Of a stretch of DNA of 64,000 nucleotides, positions 22,629 to 32,609 are shown piece after piece (position 1 is the stretch's first letter; each line of letters begins with the position of its first letter). Both the position numbers and the translations under genes were made by a program. This DNA comes from Sphingobacterium haloxyli (GTDB taxonomy: Bacteria; Bacteroidota; Bacteroidia; Sphingobacteriales; Sphingobacteriaceae), in contig NZ_PVBQ01000003.1 of NCBI RefSeq assembly GCF_002980525.1, positions 248,001-312,000 of the forward strand, in the 5' to 3' direction. The notes beneath the pieces are model-generated. The model saw only the letters and a program-made list of their open reading frames with translations, had not been told where the DNA came from and did no database searches.

Positions 22629-23324
22629 ATGGGATTAGAATCATATCAAATAGAAAAGGTGGAAAGTGTGACGATGGCAGATATTGTAGAAAAAAGGCTG
22701 CTCGACTATTTTAAGAAAAATGCGTTTAAACCTGGAGATGCCATACCGAAGGAACTGGAGCTTGCGGAAGCGCTTGAGGTGAGCCGCAATGTTGTGCGGG
22801 AAGCTTTGAGTAGATTAAAGATGTTAGGTATGGTCGAATCAAGAAAGAAGCGAGGTATGGTGTTGTCAGAACCCGACATATTCGGTGGTTTTGAACGTGT
22901 ATTAGATCCACTAATTTTGGAACAACGGACGCTGCAAGATTTGTTTGAACTTCGAATGGTATTGGAAATGGGATTAGCCGATTTGATCTTTCGGAGGAAA
23001 ACGGATGATGATGTGGCTGAACTCGAAAGAATCGTGCAAAAGAGTATAAATCAGAATAAAGCTTCTTTTAAAGTGAAACATGAGATTGCTTTTCACGGTA
23101 AGTTATACGCTATGACCGGAAACGCTACTATTATGCGCTTTCAAAATTTACTCCTGCCTATTTTTGAATATGTCGTTTCGGAAGAAGAGAAGCTCCACGG
23201 CATTCCACCTATAAGCAACGTCGGACACGGTGATCTGGTAGAGATAATAAAAAACGGGACGCCGCAGGAATTTAAAGAAGCTATGCGAATCCATCTAAGC
23301 CCACATTTTGATCGATTAAGCTAA
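22629..23324 (+). CDS. GntR-family regulator, FCD (FadR/NanR-like) type
   Basis: A 231-residue protein: winged HTH at about 18-82 (LELAEALEVSRNVVREALSRLKMLGMVESR), then a helical FCD ligand domain (about 95-225) with DLFELRMVLE and a His-rich metal/ligand pocket (FHGKLY, GHGDLV, HLSPHF). It precedes the sialic acid locus on the same strand, with its own terminator. It is probably the locus repressor, comparable in role to NanR; sialic acid or an intermediate as inducer is inference. Confidence 0.9.
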   Translation: MGLESYQIEKVESVTMADIVEKRLLDYFKKNAFKPGDAIPKELELAEALEVSRNVVREALSRLKMLGMVESRKKRGMVLSEPDIFGGFERVLDPLILEQRTLQDLFELRMVLEMGLADLIFRRKTDDDVAELERIVQKSINQNKASFKVKHEIAFHGKLYAMTGNATIMRFQNLLLPIFEYVVSEEEKLHGIPPISNVGHGDLVEIIKNGTPQEFKEAMRIHLSPHFDRLS

Positions 23325-23330
23325 AAAATT

Positions 23331-23357
23331 AAAAAGGAGGGAAGTTTCCTCCTTTTT
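23331..23357 (+). terminator. Rho-independent terminator after the GntR gene
   Basis: 10-bp stem (23331-23340 with 23348-23357), a 7-nt loop and a T-run. It separates the regulator from the susC promoter. Confidence 0.85.
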
Positions 23358-23427
23358 TCATTTGTAATACAACGCGTAAAACCAATTCATACCAAAACCC
23401 AAAATTCTTAAAAAAATAACCTAAAAA

Positions 23428-23476
23428 TTTGCAAGTGTTAATTTTAATACTTTATATTTGTTATTATGTTCTACAT
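23428..23476 (+). promoter_or_regulatory. Promoter and operator of the sialic acid locus
   Basis: TTTG (23428-23431), 21 nt, TATATTTG (23453-23460): a full Bacteroidota promoter. TATGTTCTACAT (23465-23476) follows, covering the expected transcription start. It is the near-twin of 22598-22609 and fits a repressor site. Confidence 0.7.
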
Positions 23477-23518
23477 AAGTATTAAATAACTCAATTTTAA
23501 ATCATTAAAATTCTGATT

Positions 23519-26500
23519 ATGAGGGAATCAGTTTTAAAGAAATTATTTTCTTTTTTTATTTTGTCAATTTGTTGTGTTCCATTATTGGGACAGATCCGGG
23601 ATGTGTCGGGACAAGTGAAGGACAGCGAAGGAACGCCTTTGGAAGGGGTGACGATAACGGGGAGCGCTTCATCGACGACAACATCCGCAGCGGGGACGTT
23701 CCTATTGCAAGCACAGCAAGTTAACAGTGAGCTCGAGATTTCTGCGGTAGGATACCGTAGGCAAGTGGTGAAGGTTCCCGCCGAAGGGGAACTCGACGTG
23801 CTTTTGGCAAAGGAGCAGACCGATCTGGATGAGGTGGTGGTTATCGGTTATGGCGAGCAGAGCCGTGCTACGGTGACTACATCTGTCGGGAAGGTGGACG
23901 CGCAAGAATTCGCCAACGCTCCTGGACAAAACCCACTGTTGCAGATGCAGGGGAAGGTTGCCGGGGTTTCGCTACAGGTATCCAACGGCCAGCCGGGGGC
24001 AAATCCACAGATTTTCATCCGTGGGGGAAGTTCAACGTCGCCGGAAGGTGATACGCCCTTAATGATTGTGGATGGTGTTGTCGGAACGATGCGAAATATT
24101 TCGGATTTAAATCCGGATGATATTGAATCGATGCAAGTGCTTAAAGACGCTGCATCCACCGCGATATACGGAGCGCGTGCTGCCAATGGCGTTATTATCA
24201 TTAAAACAAAATCTGGTAGCGCAGGGAAACCAACCATCAATTTTAAAATTACACCGGCGTTGGAACAACTAGCTAAGCGGTACGACTTTGCCAGTGCGCG
24301 GGATTACATTTACATCAGTCGGCTCAATACCCACAAGTTTAATAAAACGAATCCAGAGATGTTCCTGTCTAGCGGCGCCTATGGGATGTCTACAGGTAAT
24401 CCGCGTAATAGTAGGAATACGTTGGCTTTCTTGGATACCTATTTACAAGAGTATGGACAGGATTATGTGGCGGATCTGATGGAAAATCAGGGTTGGGAGA
24501 CGATGATTGATCCGGTGACGCAAAAGCATTTGATCTTTAAGGAAACGGATTATCAGGACATGACTTTGCAGAATGGTCGTTCCACGCAATATGATCTGAA
24601 CGTAAGCGGGGGTGGTGACTTGGGTAGCTATTATCTTGGACTGGGACATAACAGCCAAGCGGGTACAGTTGTCGGTACAGAATATAAAAACTACAGCGCG
24701 CTTTTCAACGGTGAGTACAACTTGAATGAGAAAATGAAGCTGCGCTCCAACTTTTCCTATCAAATGAGGAGTTCCAATGCACCATGGAATTACCAAAATG
24801 TACTTTCCCGTTCGATAACTATGCCGTTTACGTATCGTGATTACTACGAGGACGGACTGCCTGCTCCCGGTGAAGGGCCCGCCAATTTCCGGAGTCGTCA
24901 TTACGAAGTGTATTACAAAGAAAAATATAATGATGTAAAGGTATACCGGACGACGATAGGACTGGGACTGGATTATAATATCCTGCCCGGGCTCAAGTTT
25001 GCTCCTGCGTTATACTACAACACGACGGAGGGTATCGAAAATTATTTTGAAGCTTCCAATGAAACAAACCGTAACCGGAACGCGAGCGCGGTGCATGATC
25101 AGTTCCGCAAGATCCAAGCGGACGCTTTGCTAACCTATGATAAACGTTTTGCGGAGCGGCACCATATGAATGTGTTACTGGGCTCAAGTTATATTAACGA
25201 TCATACCTATCAAATGAGAGGTAGCGGTTACAATGCGCCAACTGATTACATTCCGACTTTGAATGCTACGGAGCCGGAAACGCAGCGTATTACGACAACC
25301 AAAGCAACCGATGTAATAATGAGCTACTTTGGTCGTGCGGACTATGACTACATGGCGAAATACATGCTATCGGCCAGTTTTCGGGTCGATGGATCTTCCC
25401 GGTTTGCAGAAAATAACCGGTGGGGCTTTTTCCCAGGTTTCTCCGCAGGGTGGAACTTGCACCGCGAAAGTTTCTGGCAAAATATTTCACCCTACGTGAA
25501 TCAGATGAAGATTCGGACCAGCTGGGGGCAAACAGGTAACAACGAGCTATCCATCGCGGATGCCCAAGGTGAATATACAGCCGGTTTTCCTTATGATGGT
25601 GCTGTAGGGATTAATAATTCCGTATTAGCTAACCGTAATCTGATTTGGGAAACAACCACTTCATTTGATATAGGGGCGGATTGGGGATTCTTTGACAATA
25701 GGTTGCAGTTGACCGCGGAGTATTATAACAAAGTGACGAGTGATCGTTTATTTATGAGACCGCTATGGGCTTCTACCGGATTTGCATCTATCCGAAGCAA
25801 TTTTGGTTCTATCAGTAATCGAGGAGTTGACTTGCAGCTTTCCGGGCAGCCTATACGAGGGGAACATTTCAATTGGGATCTGGGGTTTACTTTCTCATTT
25901 AACAGAGCAACTGTAGTTAAGATGCCGGAAAACCAAGAGGATAAGAATAGAAGCGGAGGGAATTTTGTCTGGGATACCGACAAGCAGGAATATGTCAAGG
26001 TAGGTGGATTTGCAGAGGGTGAGCGGTTTGGTGCCCGATATGCTTATCAAATGATCGGCGTGTACAGCACAGACGAGGAAGCGTTGCATGCCGAGGAAGA
26101 TGTAGAGGCCAATGGAAGGCAGAAAGTTGGCGGTGATGCCATCTGGTACGATAAGGATAGAAACGGTATCATCGACTACCGCGATATGGTATTTATGGGT
26201 TATATACGCCCCGACAAACAAGGGGGAATGGTGAATACGTTACAATATAAAGCGCTCACATTCAGGTTTGTGGTGGATTATGCTATTGGACATGTCATTG
26301 ATAACTCGTGGAAAGCGCGGGTCATGGGTAGTGCACGAAATAACAACATGATTATCAAGGACGTGATGGGCGATAATGTGTGGAACGAGCAGGGTGACGT
26401 GGCAGAGATTCCGCGCTACACCGTGCAAAGTGATGCAGACTATAATTTCCGGAACCATTTGCGTAATCCTAATGGCATAGGCGGAACTTCGGGATATAGC

Positions 26501-26749
26501 AGCAATAACTCGCTGTATTATTCGAAGGGAGATTTTCTGGCCTTCAGGGAGCTCTCGTTATCTTATCAATTTCAGGGCGATTGGCTTAGAAAGGCTCGCG
26601 TGAAAGGGCTGAGCCTTACAGTGGCGGCTTTTAATCTGGGCTATTGGACATTCTACGATGGTCTCTTCCCAGAGATCTATAAGGGGAATGATCAGGGCGA
26701 GTATCCAAGGCCGCGGCAGTTTAACGCAGCGCTTTCGGTGACGTTTTAA
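23519..26749 (+). CDS. SusC/RagA-family TonB-linked outer membrane protein
   Basis: A 1076-residue outer membrane transporter. Signal peptide (about 1-25), CarboxypepD_reg-like domain (about 27-105, DVSGQVKDSEGTPLEGVTI), the SusC motif DEVVVIGYG, a plug domain (about 115-225), then the beta-barrel to the C-terminus, which ends in Phe as usual. It imports oligosaccharides through the outer membrane together with the SusD partner encoded 24 nt downstream. The context points to sialylated glycans or free sialic acid. Confidence 0.95.
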   Translation: MRESVLKKLFSFFILSICCVPLLGQIRDVSGQVKDSEGTPLEGVTITGSASSTTTSAAGTFLLQAQQVNSELEISAVGYRRQVVKVPAEGELDVLLAKEQTDLDEVVVIGYGEQSRATVTTSVGKVDAQEFANAPGQNPLLQMQGKVAGVSLQVSNGQPGANPQIFIRGGSSTSPEGDTPLMIVDGVVGTMRNISDLNPDDIESMQVLKDAASTAIYGARAANGVIIIKTKSGSAGKPTINFKITPALEQLAKRYDFASARDYIYISRLNTHKFNKTNPEMFLSSGAYGMSTGNPRNSRNTLAFLDTYLQEYGQDYVADLMENQGWETMIDPVTQKHLIFKETDYQDMTLQNGRSTQYDLNVSGGGDLGSYYLGLGHNSQAGTVVGTEYKNYSALFNGEYNLNEKMKLRSNFSYQMRSSNAPWNYQNVLSRSITMPFTYRDYYEDGLPAPGEGPANFRSRHYEVYYKEKYNDVKVYRTTIGLGLDYNILPGLKFAPALYYNTTEGIENYFEASNETNRNRNASAVHDQFRKIQADALLTYDKRFAERHHMNVLLGSSYINDHTYQMRGSGYNAPTDYIPTLNATEPETQRITTTKATDVIMSYFGRADYDYMAKYMLSASFRVDGSSRFAENNRWGFFPGFSAGWNLHRESFWQNISPYVNQMKIRTSWGQTGNNELSIADAQGEYTAGFPYDGAVGINNSVLANRNLIWETTTSFDIGADWGFFDNRLQLTAEYYNKVTSDRLFMRPLWASTGFASIRSNFGSISNRGVDLQLSGQPIRGEHFNWDLGFTFSFNRATVVKMPENQEDKNRSGGNFVWDTDKQEYVKVGGFAEGERFGARYAYQMIGVYSTDEEALHAEEDVEANGRQKVGGDAIWYDKDRNGIIDYRDMVFMGYIRPDKQGGMVNTLQYKALTFRFVVDYAIGHVIDNSWKARVMGSARNNNMIIKDVMGDNVWNEQGDVAEIPRYTVQSDADYNFRNHLRNPNGIGGTSGYSSNNSLYYSKGDFLAFRELSLSYQFQGDWLRKARVKGLSLTVAAFNLGYWTFYDGLFPEIYKGNDQGEYPRPRQFNAALSVTF

Positions 26750-26773
26750 TGAAGGTATTCAAAAACATATATT

Positions 26774-28240
26774 ATGCGTTTTAAAAGTATTTTAGTTTTA
26801 GTTTGTTCCATCTGCTTGCTGTCGAGCTGCGATAGCATCTTGGATGTTGAACAGGAGTCGGCCATTATTGGTAATGGCTTTTGGAATGCCCCGGACGATG
26901 TAAACGGTTATTTGACGGGGATTTATAATAGGTTTCGTGGCGGTAGCGGTACGGGAACGAACGGGGTCATGAATACGACCTACTGGTTGGAAGATCGGGG
27001 AGACGCTTTTGAACAAGGTTTGGAATCGGGCGTAACGCCCGGCTGGCAGCAAAACCTGAACAACGCCAACGCACCGAACTGGCTGGAGCTGTATGAAGTG
27101 ATTCAGCAATGTAATATGCTGCTTAAATACGCGCCTACCATTACGTACGTAAACGAGCATGATCGGAGCAGGGCGATGGCAGAGACGTTGTTCATCCGGT
27201 CGTATGTGTATTTTATCTTGATCCGGACGTTTGGCGACGTCCCGTTGGAACTGGAACCTACGGAAAGTGATGACAAGCAGCCGTTGCCACGCATGGCGGC
27301 TGCGGAAGTGGCGGAACAGCTACTCGCGGATCTCGACCAGGCTATTGGGCTCTTTCCAGAGGATGGTGTCTCGAACAAATCGAGGGCTTCCAAACCGGCT
27401 GCACATGCGCTGAAGGCTGATTTACTTTTATGGAAGGCTAAAGTGCTTCGAGGAGATCAGGAAGACCTGGAGCAAGCGCTGCAGTCGGTACGCATAGCGC
27501 TGGCTGTCGTATCACCTGTGGCCGAGTTTAGCGATATCTTCGCCACGGATAGCAAAAAGAATGCAGAAATATTGTTTTCCCTGCATTTTCAACGTGATGA
27601 GAAGTCTGACCACTATAGTAGCCGTCTCAAGCCCCGGAACATTTTTGTGCAAAATGCGGTCAACGCAGCGCAGATACCGTATGCTTTGAACGGAGCCCGC
27701 AGCGTATACGCCCCAAGTAGTAAGCTGATCGAAGCCTTTGCCGCATACCCGCAGGATAAAAGGACAAGCGTGTCAATCATCAGGGCTGTAGCCGCAAACG
27801 GAAGTACGATCGGCGTTTTCGATAACAAGTTTCGCGGAACCAGTTTTAGCGATGATCGCCATTACGACAACGACATCATTATTTACCGGTGGGGTGGTCT
27901 GCAGCTGCTACAGGCGGAGGCTCTGGCGGCGCTTGAACAGCTGGACGAATCGGTAAAAGCTCTGGATGCCGTACGTGAGCGTGCGGCGATAGGTCCATAC
28001 ACGGGTCCGTTGGCCAAAAGAAGTATCGAGGAGGCCATTTTAAATGAATCATTTAAAGAAACATACCTCGAGCTGAAACGTTGGCCAGATTTGGTACGCT
28101 TCCACTTTGGCGGTACAATAGATGCGTATGAAGAGGTTCCTAGCCTACAAGGAAAAAATATACCGCTGTTTTTCCCGATACCGCAAGCACAGATAGATTT
28201 GAATCCTCTGCTTGAACAAACAGAGGGATATTCATTTTAA
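26774..28240 (+). CDS. SusD/RagB-family lipoprotein
   Basis: A 488-residue surface lipoprotein: signal peptide with lipobox LLSSC (Cys19), the SusD-like N-terminal TPR segment (ARAMAETLFIRSYVYF-like region near 135) and a C-terminal SusD domain ending NPLLEQTEGYSF. It caps the SusC barrel and binds glycan. Paired with susC, and followed by the sialidase genes in the same operon. Confidence 0.95.
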   Translation: MRFKSILVLVCSICLLSSCDSILDVEQESAIIGNGFWNAPDDVNGYLTGIYNRFRGGSGTGTNGVMNTTYWLEDRGDAFEQGLESGVTPGWQQNLNNANAPNWLELYEVIQQCNMLLKYAPTITYVNEHDRSRAMAETLFIRSYVYFILIRTFGDVPLELEPTESDDKQPLPRMAAAEVAEQLLADLDQAIGLFPEDGVSNKSRASKPAAHALKADLLLWKAKVLRGDQEDLEQALQSVRIALAVVSPVAEFSDIFATDSKKNAEILFSLHFQRDEKSDHYSSRLKPRNIFVQNAVNAAQIPYALNGARSVYAPSSKLIEAFAAYPQDKRTSVSIIRAVAANGSTIGVFDNKFRGTSFSDDRHYDNDIIIYRWGGLQLLQAEALAALEQLDESVKALDAVRERAAIGPYTGPLAKRSIEEAILNESFKETYLELKRWPDLVRFHFGGTIDAYEEVPSLQGKNIPLFFPIPQAQIDLNPLLEQTEGYSF

Positions 28241-28251
28241 TTTTGATAACC

Positions 28252-29364
28252 ATGAAAAGAAATAATTATATACGAATAGTAATAGGGCTGATAGCTGCTT
28301 GTTTCATATGCTATTCCTGCGACGGGGAATTGGGCGAGCGCATCCCCGACGATTATTTTGACCGTGAGAACGATGAACTAGACGCGCCCTATATTTATCA
28401 GAAAGGCTATAAAGACTATGCCTGCTATCGGATTCCTGCGCTGGTGAGGACGAAGGAAGGCACGTTGCTGGCTTTTGCAGAGGCGCGGAAGGACAACTGT
28501 GCAGACGATGGAAACATAGATCTTGTTCTTCGCAGGTCGGTGGATAACGGAGAAACTTGGGAAGATATGTTTGTTATTTGGGACGCAGGTGATAACACGG
28601 CTGGAAATCCAGCTCCTGTAGTCGATGAAGTGACAGGGGAAATCCATTTATTGATGTGTTTGAATAATGACCAAGTGTATGTTACGCGCTCGGCGGACGA
28701 TGGTGTTACATGGTCGCAACCGAAAGACATTACGGCTTCTGTTAAAAAAGACAACTGGACCTGGTATGCGACAGGTCCTGTCCATGGCATACAGCTTAAA
28801 AAAGGGGAATATGCTGGTCGTTTGGTAATTCCCTGTGATCATACCGGGAATGCGCATAGCATCTATTCCGATGATCATGGAGAAACGTGGAAACTTGGCG
28901 GCATTCCTTCCCATCCGGTGTTTAAGCCCAACGAGTGCACCGTAGCTGAACTTTCCAATGGAGACCTTTTACTGAATATGCGTTGTCCGAATAGTGACAA
29001 GCGGAGGTTACTTTCGCGTAGCGCTGATGGAGGCCTGTCTTGGAGTACACCAGAGGTACACCAAACATTGATCGATCCGGTTTGCCAGGGAAGCATGCTC
29101 ACCTTTACGGATACAGACGACAGATCGATTTTGTTGTTTGCCAACCCGGCCCATGAAACCCGGCGCCGGAACATGACGTTGCGTGTGAGCTACGACGACG
29201 GCCGGACCTATCCGAAAGAGCAGCTATTGTACGGTGAATTTGCTGCATACTCCGACATGGCCTTATTGGATCCTGATAACCTCGCGATGCTTTATGAACG
29301 CGGCGTGTCAGATGCTAACGAGGGGATAGCATTTGAAGTCATATCTTTGGATAACCTTAAATAA
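28252..29364 (+). CDS. Exo-alpha-sialidase (BNR repeat), lipoprotein
   Basis: A 370-residue GH33-type sialidase. It has a lipobox (ICYSC) after a short signal peptide, the YRIP motif with catalytic arginine, DGNIDLVLRRS with the acid/base Asp, and Asp-boxes (SVDNGETW, SADDGVTW, SDDHGETW, SADGGLSW). It releases terminal sialic acid at the cell surface or in the periplasm. I start at the ATG at 28252 rather than the TTG at 28243. It is the smaller of two sialidases in the operon and has only the propeller domain. Confidence 0.93.
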   Translation: MKRNNYIRIVIGLIAACFICYSCDGELGERIPDDYFDRENDELDAPYIYQKGYKDYACYRIPALVRTKEGTLLAFAEARKDNCADDGNIDLVLRRSVDNGETWEDMFVIWDAGDNTAGNPAPVVDEVTGEIHLLMCLNNDQVYVTRSADDGVTWSQPKDITASVKKDNWTWYATGPVHGIQLKKGEYAGRLVIPCDHTGNAHSIYSDDHGETWKLGGIPSHPVFKPNECTVAELSNGDLLLNMRCPNSDKRRLLSRSADGGLSWSTPEVHQTLIDPVCQGSMLTFTDTDDRSILLFANPAHETRRRNMTLRVSYDDGRTYPKEQLLYGEFAAYSDMALLDPDNLAMLYERGVSDANEGIAFEVISLDNLK

Positions 29365-29372
29365 CAAACCTG

Positions 29373-30875
29373 ATGAAGATGAAAACAATATGGAAGGTAG
29401 TCGTGTTGTCGCTCTTTTGCGTGTCCATGCTTTCGTGTAGTAAAAATGAGACAGATCTAGGGCCATTACAAGCAGACTTTACAGTGGATAAACAAGAAAT
29501 TGCTGCCGGCGACTCGGTGATGTTTTCGGACCGGTCTCAAGGGATGCCGTCGCGGCTGCAGTGGATATTTGAAGGTGGATCGCCCGATACGTCGATACTG
29601 GCTAATCCGGTGATCGTTTACGAACTTCCGGGGACCTACAAGGTCACGCTTGTGACCACCCGGGGAAATGTTTCCCATGAAGTGGTCCGCGAGGACTATA
29701 TAACGGTGGGCTACGGCCCGCTGACAGCAGACTTTGCAACAGCGAATACCGTGGTGTATATTCAGGAGGAAATTACGTTTGAAAACCTGACGAAAGGCGT
29801 TGCGACTTCATGGGAATGGGTATTTAAAAGTGCAGACCACGAGGTCAAATATACCGACAGCGATCCAAAAGTGGTGTTTGAAAATCCTGGAGTTTACGAC
29901 GTAACGCTTACCGTTTCGAATCCGGAATATAGCGACATAACGGAGAAGATAGGCTATTTAACGGTCTTAGATCCCCGGGATCTGAACGCTGATTTTGATG
30001 TGGCGTACAGTACGGTTCCGACAGGATATGATGTGCGCTTTTTCGATGCATCTATCGGTTTGGCAGAAAGCTGGCAGTGGGAGTTTGAAGGTGCGTCGTC
30101 CAGTACTTCGAACGAAAAGGAGCCGATCGTGCGTTATGCCCAGCCGGGGATCTATGGGGTTAAGCTAACAGTGTCCAATGAATATACGAGCAAAACGGTG
30201 GTGAAAGAAAGGGCTATCCGCGTGGTCGACAACAGCGATCTCGCGTTGCTGATTCCCTTTGACAGGAACGTAACGGATTTGTCAGCAAACGCTTTGTCTC
30301 CCCAGGTACAGGGTGTGGCGCCGTCGTTTAACGGTGTAGACCGATCTGGGGCAGGGGGAAAAGTGGCCACCTTCGGTGGTGCTGGTGGCTTGGTAATACC
30401 GGATCACGACGCCCTGAACTTTTCGAGCCAGAATTATACGGTATCGGTTTGGGTGAGGTCGTCTAATACGTCCAGAATGATGGTATGGCAGGAAAGTGGG
30501 AAGAACGGAAGCGGCGATAATCAAACATGGCTGCGCCTAGGAGATAACACAACCGATCGGAAGATGCGATTTGCGACAGAAGATGCCACGGGCGGTTTTA
30601 TCCTAAATAGTGACCGCTCGACGACCGATGGAAAGTGGAATCATGTTGTTTGTGTGCGGAATGGTAATAGGTCGATAATCTACGTTAACGGTATGCTTGT
30701 TCGAGAGGGGACCACGAACACTGTTAAAGTGGTATCCAACGCAGGGCCGTTCAAGATCGCCCTGCAAGAGATGGTTGCCGGATTTGATAACTATTTTAGA
30801 GGTGATTTGGATGATCTTATCATTTATAAAAAAGCCCTGAGTGAAACAGAAGTTAAAACACTATTTGAATTTTAA
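29373..30875 (+). CDS. PKD and LamG/concanavalin-like domain surface lipoprotein
   Basis: A 500-residue lipoprotein (Cys22 in SMLSC). Three PKD-type Ig domains follow at about 32-112, 116-200 and 203-285 (each with a W-x-F/WxW core and P-G-x-Y-x-V-x-L-T-V), then a LamG/laminin-G-like jelly-roll domain at about 290-500 (VSVWVRSSNTSRMMVW, KWNHVVCVRNGN, DDLIIYKKALSE). No catalytic motif is seen. It is probably a glycan-binding surface protein of the SusE/SGBP kind, presenting sialoglycans to SusCD and the sialidases. Confidence 0.88.
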   Translation: MKMKTIWKVVVLSLFCVSMLSCSKNETDLGPLQADFTVDKQEIAAGDSVMFSDRSQGMPSRLQWIFEGGSPDTSILANPVIVYELPGTYKVTLVTTRGNVSHEVVREDYITVGYGPLTADFATANTVVYIQEEITFENLTKGVATSWEWVFKSADHEVKYTDSDPKVVFENPGVYDVTLTVSNPEYSDITEKIGYLTVLDPRDLNADFDVAYSTVPTGYDVRFFDASIGLAESWQWEFEGASSSTSNEKEPIVRYAQPGIYGVKLTVSNEYTSKTVVKERAIRVVDNSDLALLIPFDRNVTDLSANALSPQVQGVAPSFNGVDRSGAGGKVATFGGAGGLVIPDHDALNFSSQNYTVSVWVRSSNTSRMMVWQESGKNGSGDNQTWLRLGDNTTDRKMRFATEDATGGFILNSDRSTTDGKWNHVVCVRNGNRSIIYVNGMLVREGTTNTVKVVSNAGPFKIALQEMVAGFDNYFRGDLDDLIIYKKALSETEVKTLFEF

Positions 30876-30877
30876 GG

Positions 30878-32560
30878 ATGAATAAATTACAGTTAGTTAA
30901 AGGTTTTTATATGCTCTTTCTTAGTATGTGCCTTGGCGGGTGCATGTATGCAAAGGGGAAAACCGTAGTATATGTTGAATTCCAACGCCAAGTGCCGGTG
31001 GTTATAGCACAGGAGACAATTGTTTCCAAGATAAAAATTAGTGGACAGAAAGGACAGCGCTTGCGTGAAATGGCCTTACAGATGCAGATGAATGCTGTCC
31101 CAACGGGTGGCGCGGAGGTGTCCATTTATTATGCTAAATCGGACACTTCATTCCGGAACAAACCAGGCCAGGAATGGTCATTGTTTGGTCGTAAAAAGAT
31201 AGCTTATAACGCTGATGAGATTTTTACAGGTGATGTGGTTTTGGAAGAAGAAGATTCTTATTTCTACGTCGCATGCGCCTTGCCGGACACGTGGAAGCTA
31301 GCGGATAACTTTGCGTTAAAAACGATGGAGATTCTAGTGGGAGGAAAAACCTATAAATCCAAAACTGAAGATGAAAAAACATTCTATCCTGCCGTTGCGG
31401 TAAGACGGCACAATCAGGACAACGTACACACTTCGCGGATCCCTGGGCTGGCACGCACAAAAAAAGGAGCCTTGCTTGCCATTTTTGATGCACGGTATGA
31501 GAGTGCTCGCGATTTGCAGGGGCATATGGATATAGGTTTGCACCGTAGCGAAGACGGAGGCCAGACCTGGGAGCCTATGCAAATTGCAATGGATATGGGC
31601 GAATGGGGTGGTTTGCCGCAAAAGTTCAACGGCGTATCGGATGCTTGCATCTTGGTAGATAGCATTAATGGTACAATTTACATTGCGGCTACATGGATGT
31701 ATGGCGTGTTAGACGATACCGGGAATTGGATAGATAGCCTGCAGGATACGAGCACGGCTTGGAATCATCAGTGGAGAAAGAGGGGTTCTCAGGCCGGTTT
31801 CGACGTTAAGCAAAGTTCCCAATTCATGTTGGTGAAGAGTGTCGACGATGGTAAAACATGGAGCGAGCCTATAAATATCACCAAGATGGGGAAAAAGGAA
31901 GAGTGGTGGCTATGGGCGCCGGCACCGGGGAACGGTATAACCTTGCCGGATGGCACCCTCGTTTTCCCAACGCAGGGCCGTGACCATACCGGAAAGCCGT
32001 TTTCGAATATCGCTTATAGTAAGGACGGTGGCCAGACGTGGAAGTCTTCTGCAAAGGCGATCGACGTAGAAGGGGGAACGACCGAGTGTGCGGTTGTCGC
32101 GTTGCCCAATGGACAGCTCATGCTCAATATGCGAGCGAACAAGAATAGGGATAATTTGGGAACAGACAATGGCAGGGCGATAAGCGTGTCGTCTGACCTA
32201 GGCGCCACATGGAAGGAACATCCCACTTCTTTTCGCGACTTGCCGGAACCGACCTGTATGGCTAGCTTGTACCGACACGATATAGCTTCGGTGAATGGAA
32301 GCAAGTCGATCTTGTTCTTCTCGAATCCCAATCACAAGTCCAAAAGAATCCATATGACACTAAAAGCTAGCTTGGATGGGGGAAGCACGTGGCCGCAAGA
32401 GTTGCAGGTCCTATTAGACGAGGGCAGCAGCAGAGCATATTCCTGCATCACCTCTGTAGATGACGGCTATATCGGCATTTTGTACGAGAGCAGCCAGGCG
32501 GATATGGTCTTCCAAAAGTTTGCGGTATCGGATATAATTAAAGACGCGGATAAAGACTAA
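30878..32560 (+). CDS. Exo-alpha-sialidase with N-terminal BNR-associated domain
   Basis: A 560-residue GH33-type sialidase. Signal peptide with possible lipobox (LGGC, Cys22), an N-terminal beta-domain (about 30-165) as in Bacteroides sialidases, then the six-bladed propeller: SRIPGLART, DARYESARDLQGHMDIGLHRS, and Asp-boxes SEDGGQTW, SVDDGKTW, SKDGGQTW and SSDLGATW. It differs from the sialidase at 28252 by the extra N-terminal domain, which may change linkage or substrate preference (inference). It starts 3 nt after the PKD gene. Confidence 0.93.
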   Translation: MNKLQLVKGFYMLFLSMCLGGCMYAKGKTVVYVEFQRQVPVVIAQETIVSKIKISGQKGQRLREMALQMQMNAVPTGGAEVSIYYAKSDTSFRNKPGQEWSLFGRKKIAYNADEIFTGDVVLEEEDSYFYVACALPDTWKLADNFALKTMEILVGGKTYKSKTEDEKTFYPAVAVRRHNQDNVHTSRIPGLARTKKGALLAIFDARYESARDLQGHMDIGLHRSEDGGQTWEPMQIAMDMGEWGGLPQKFNGVSDACILVDSINGTIYIAATWMYGVLDDTGNWIDSLQDTSTAWNHQWRKRGSQAGFDVKQSSQFMLVKSVDDGKTWSEPINITKMGKKEEWWLWAPAPGNGITLPDGTLVFPTQGRDHTGKPFSNIAYSKDGGQTWKSSAKAIDVEGGTTECAVVALPNGQLMLNMRANKNRDNLGTDNGRAISVSSDLGATWKEHPTSFRDLPEPTCMASLYRHDIASVNGSKSILFFSNPNHKSKRIHMTLKASLDGGSTWPQELQVLLDEGSSRAYSCITSVDDGYIGILYESSQADMVFQKFAVSDIIKDADKD

Positions 32561-32609
32561 ACGATTTGATAGCAAGAGGTAGAAAAATAAATTAGACATT
32601 TTACATGAC

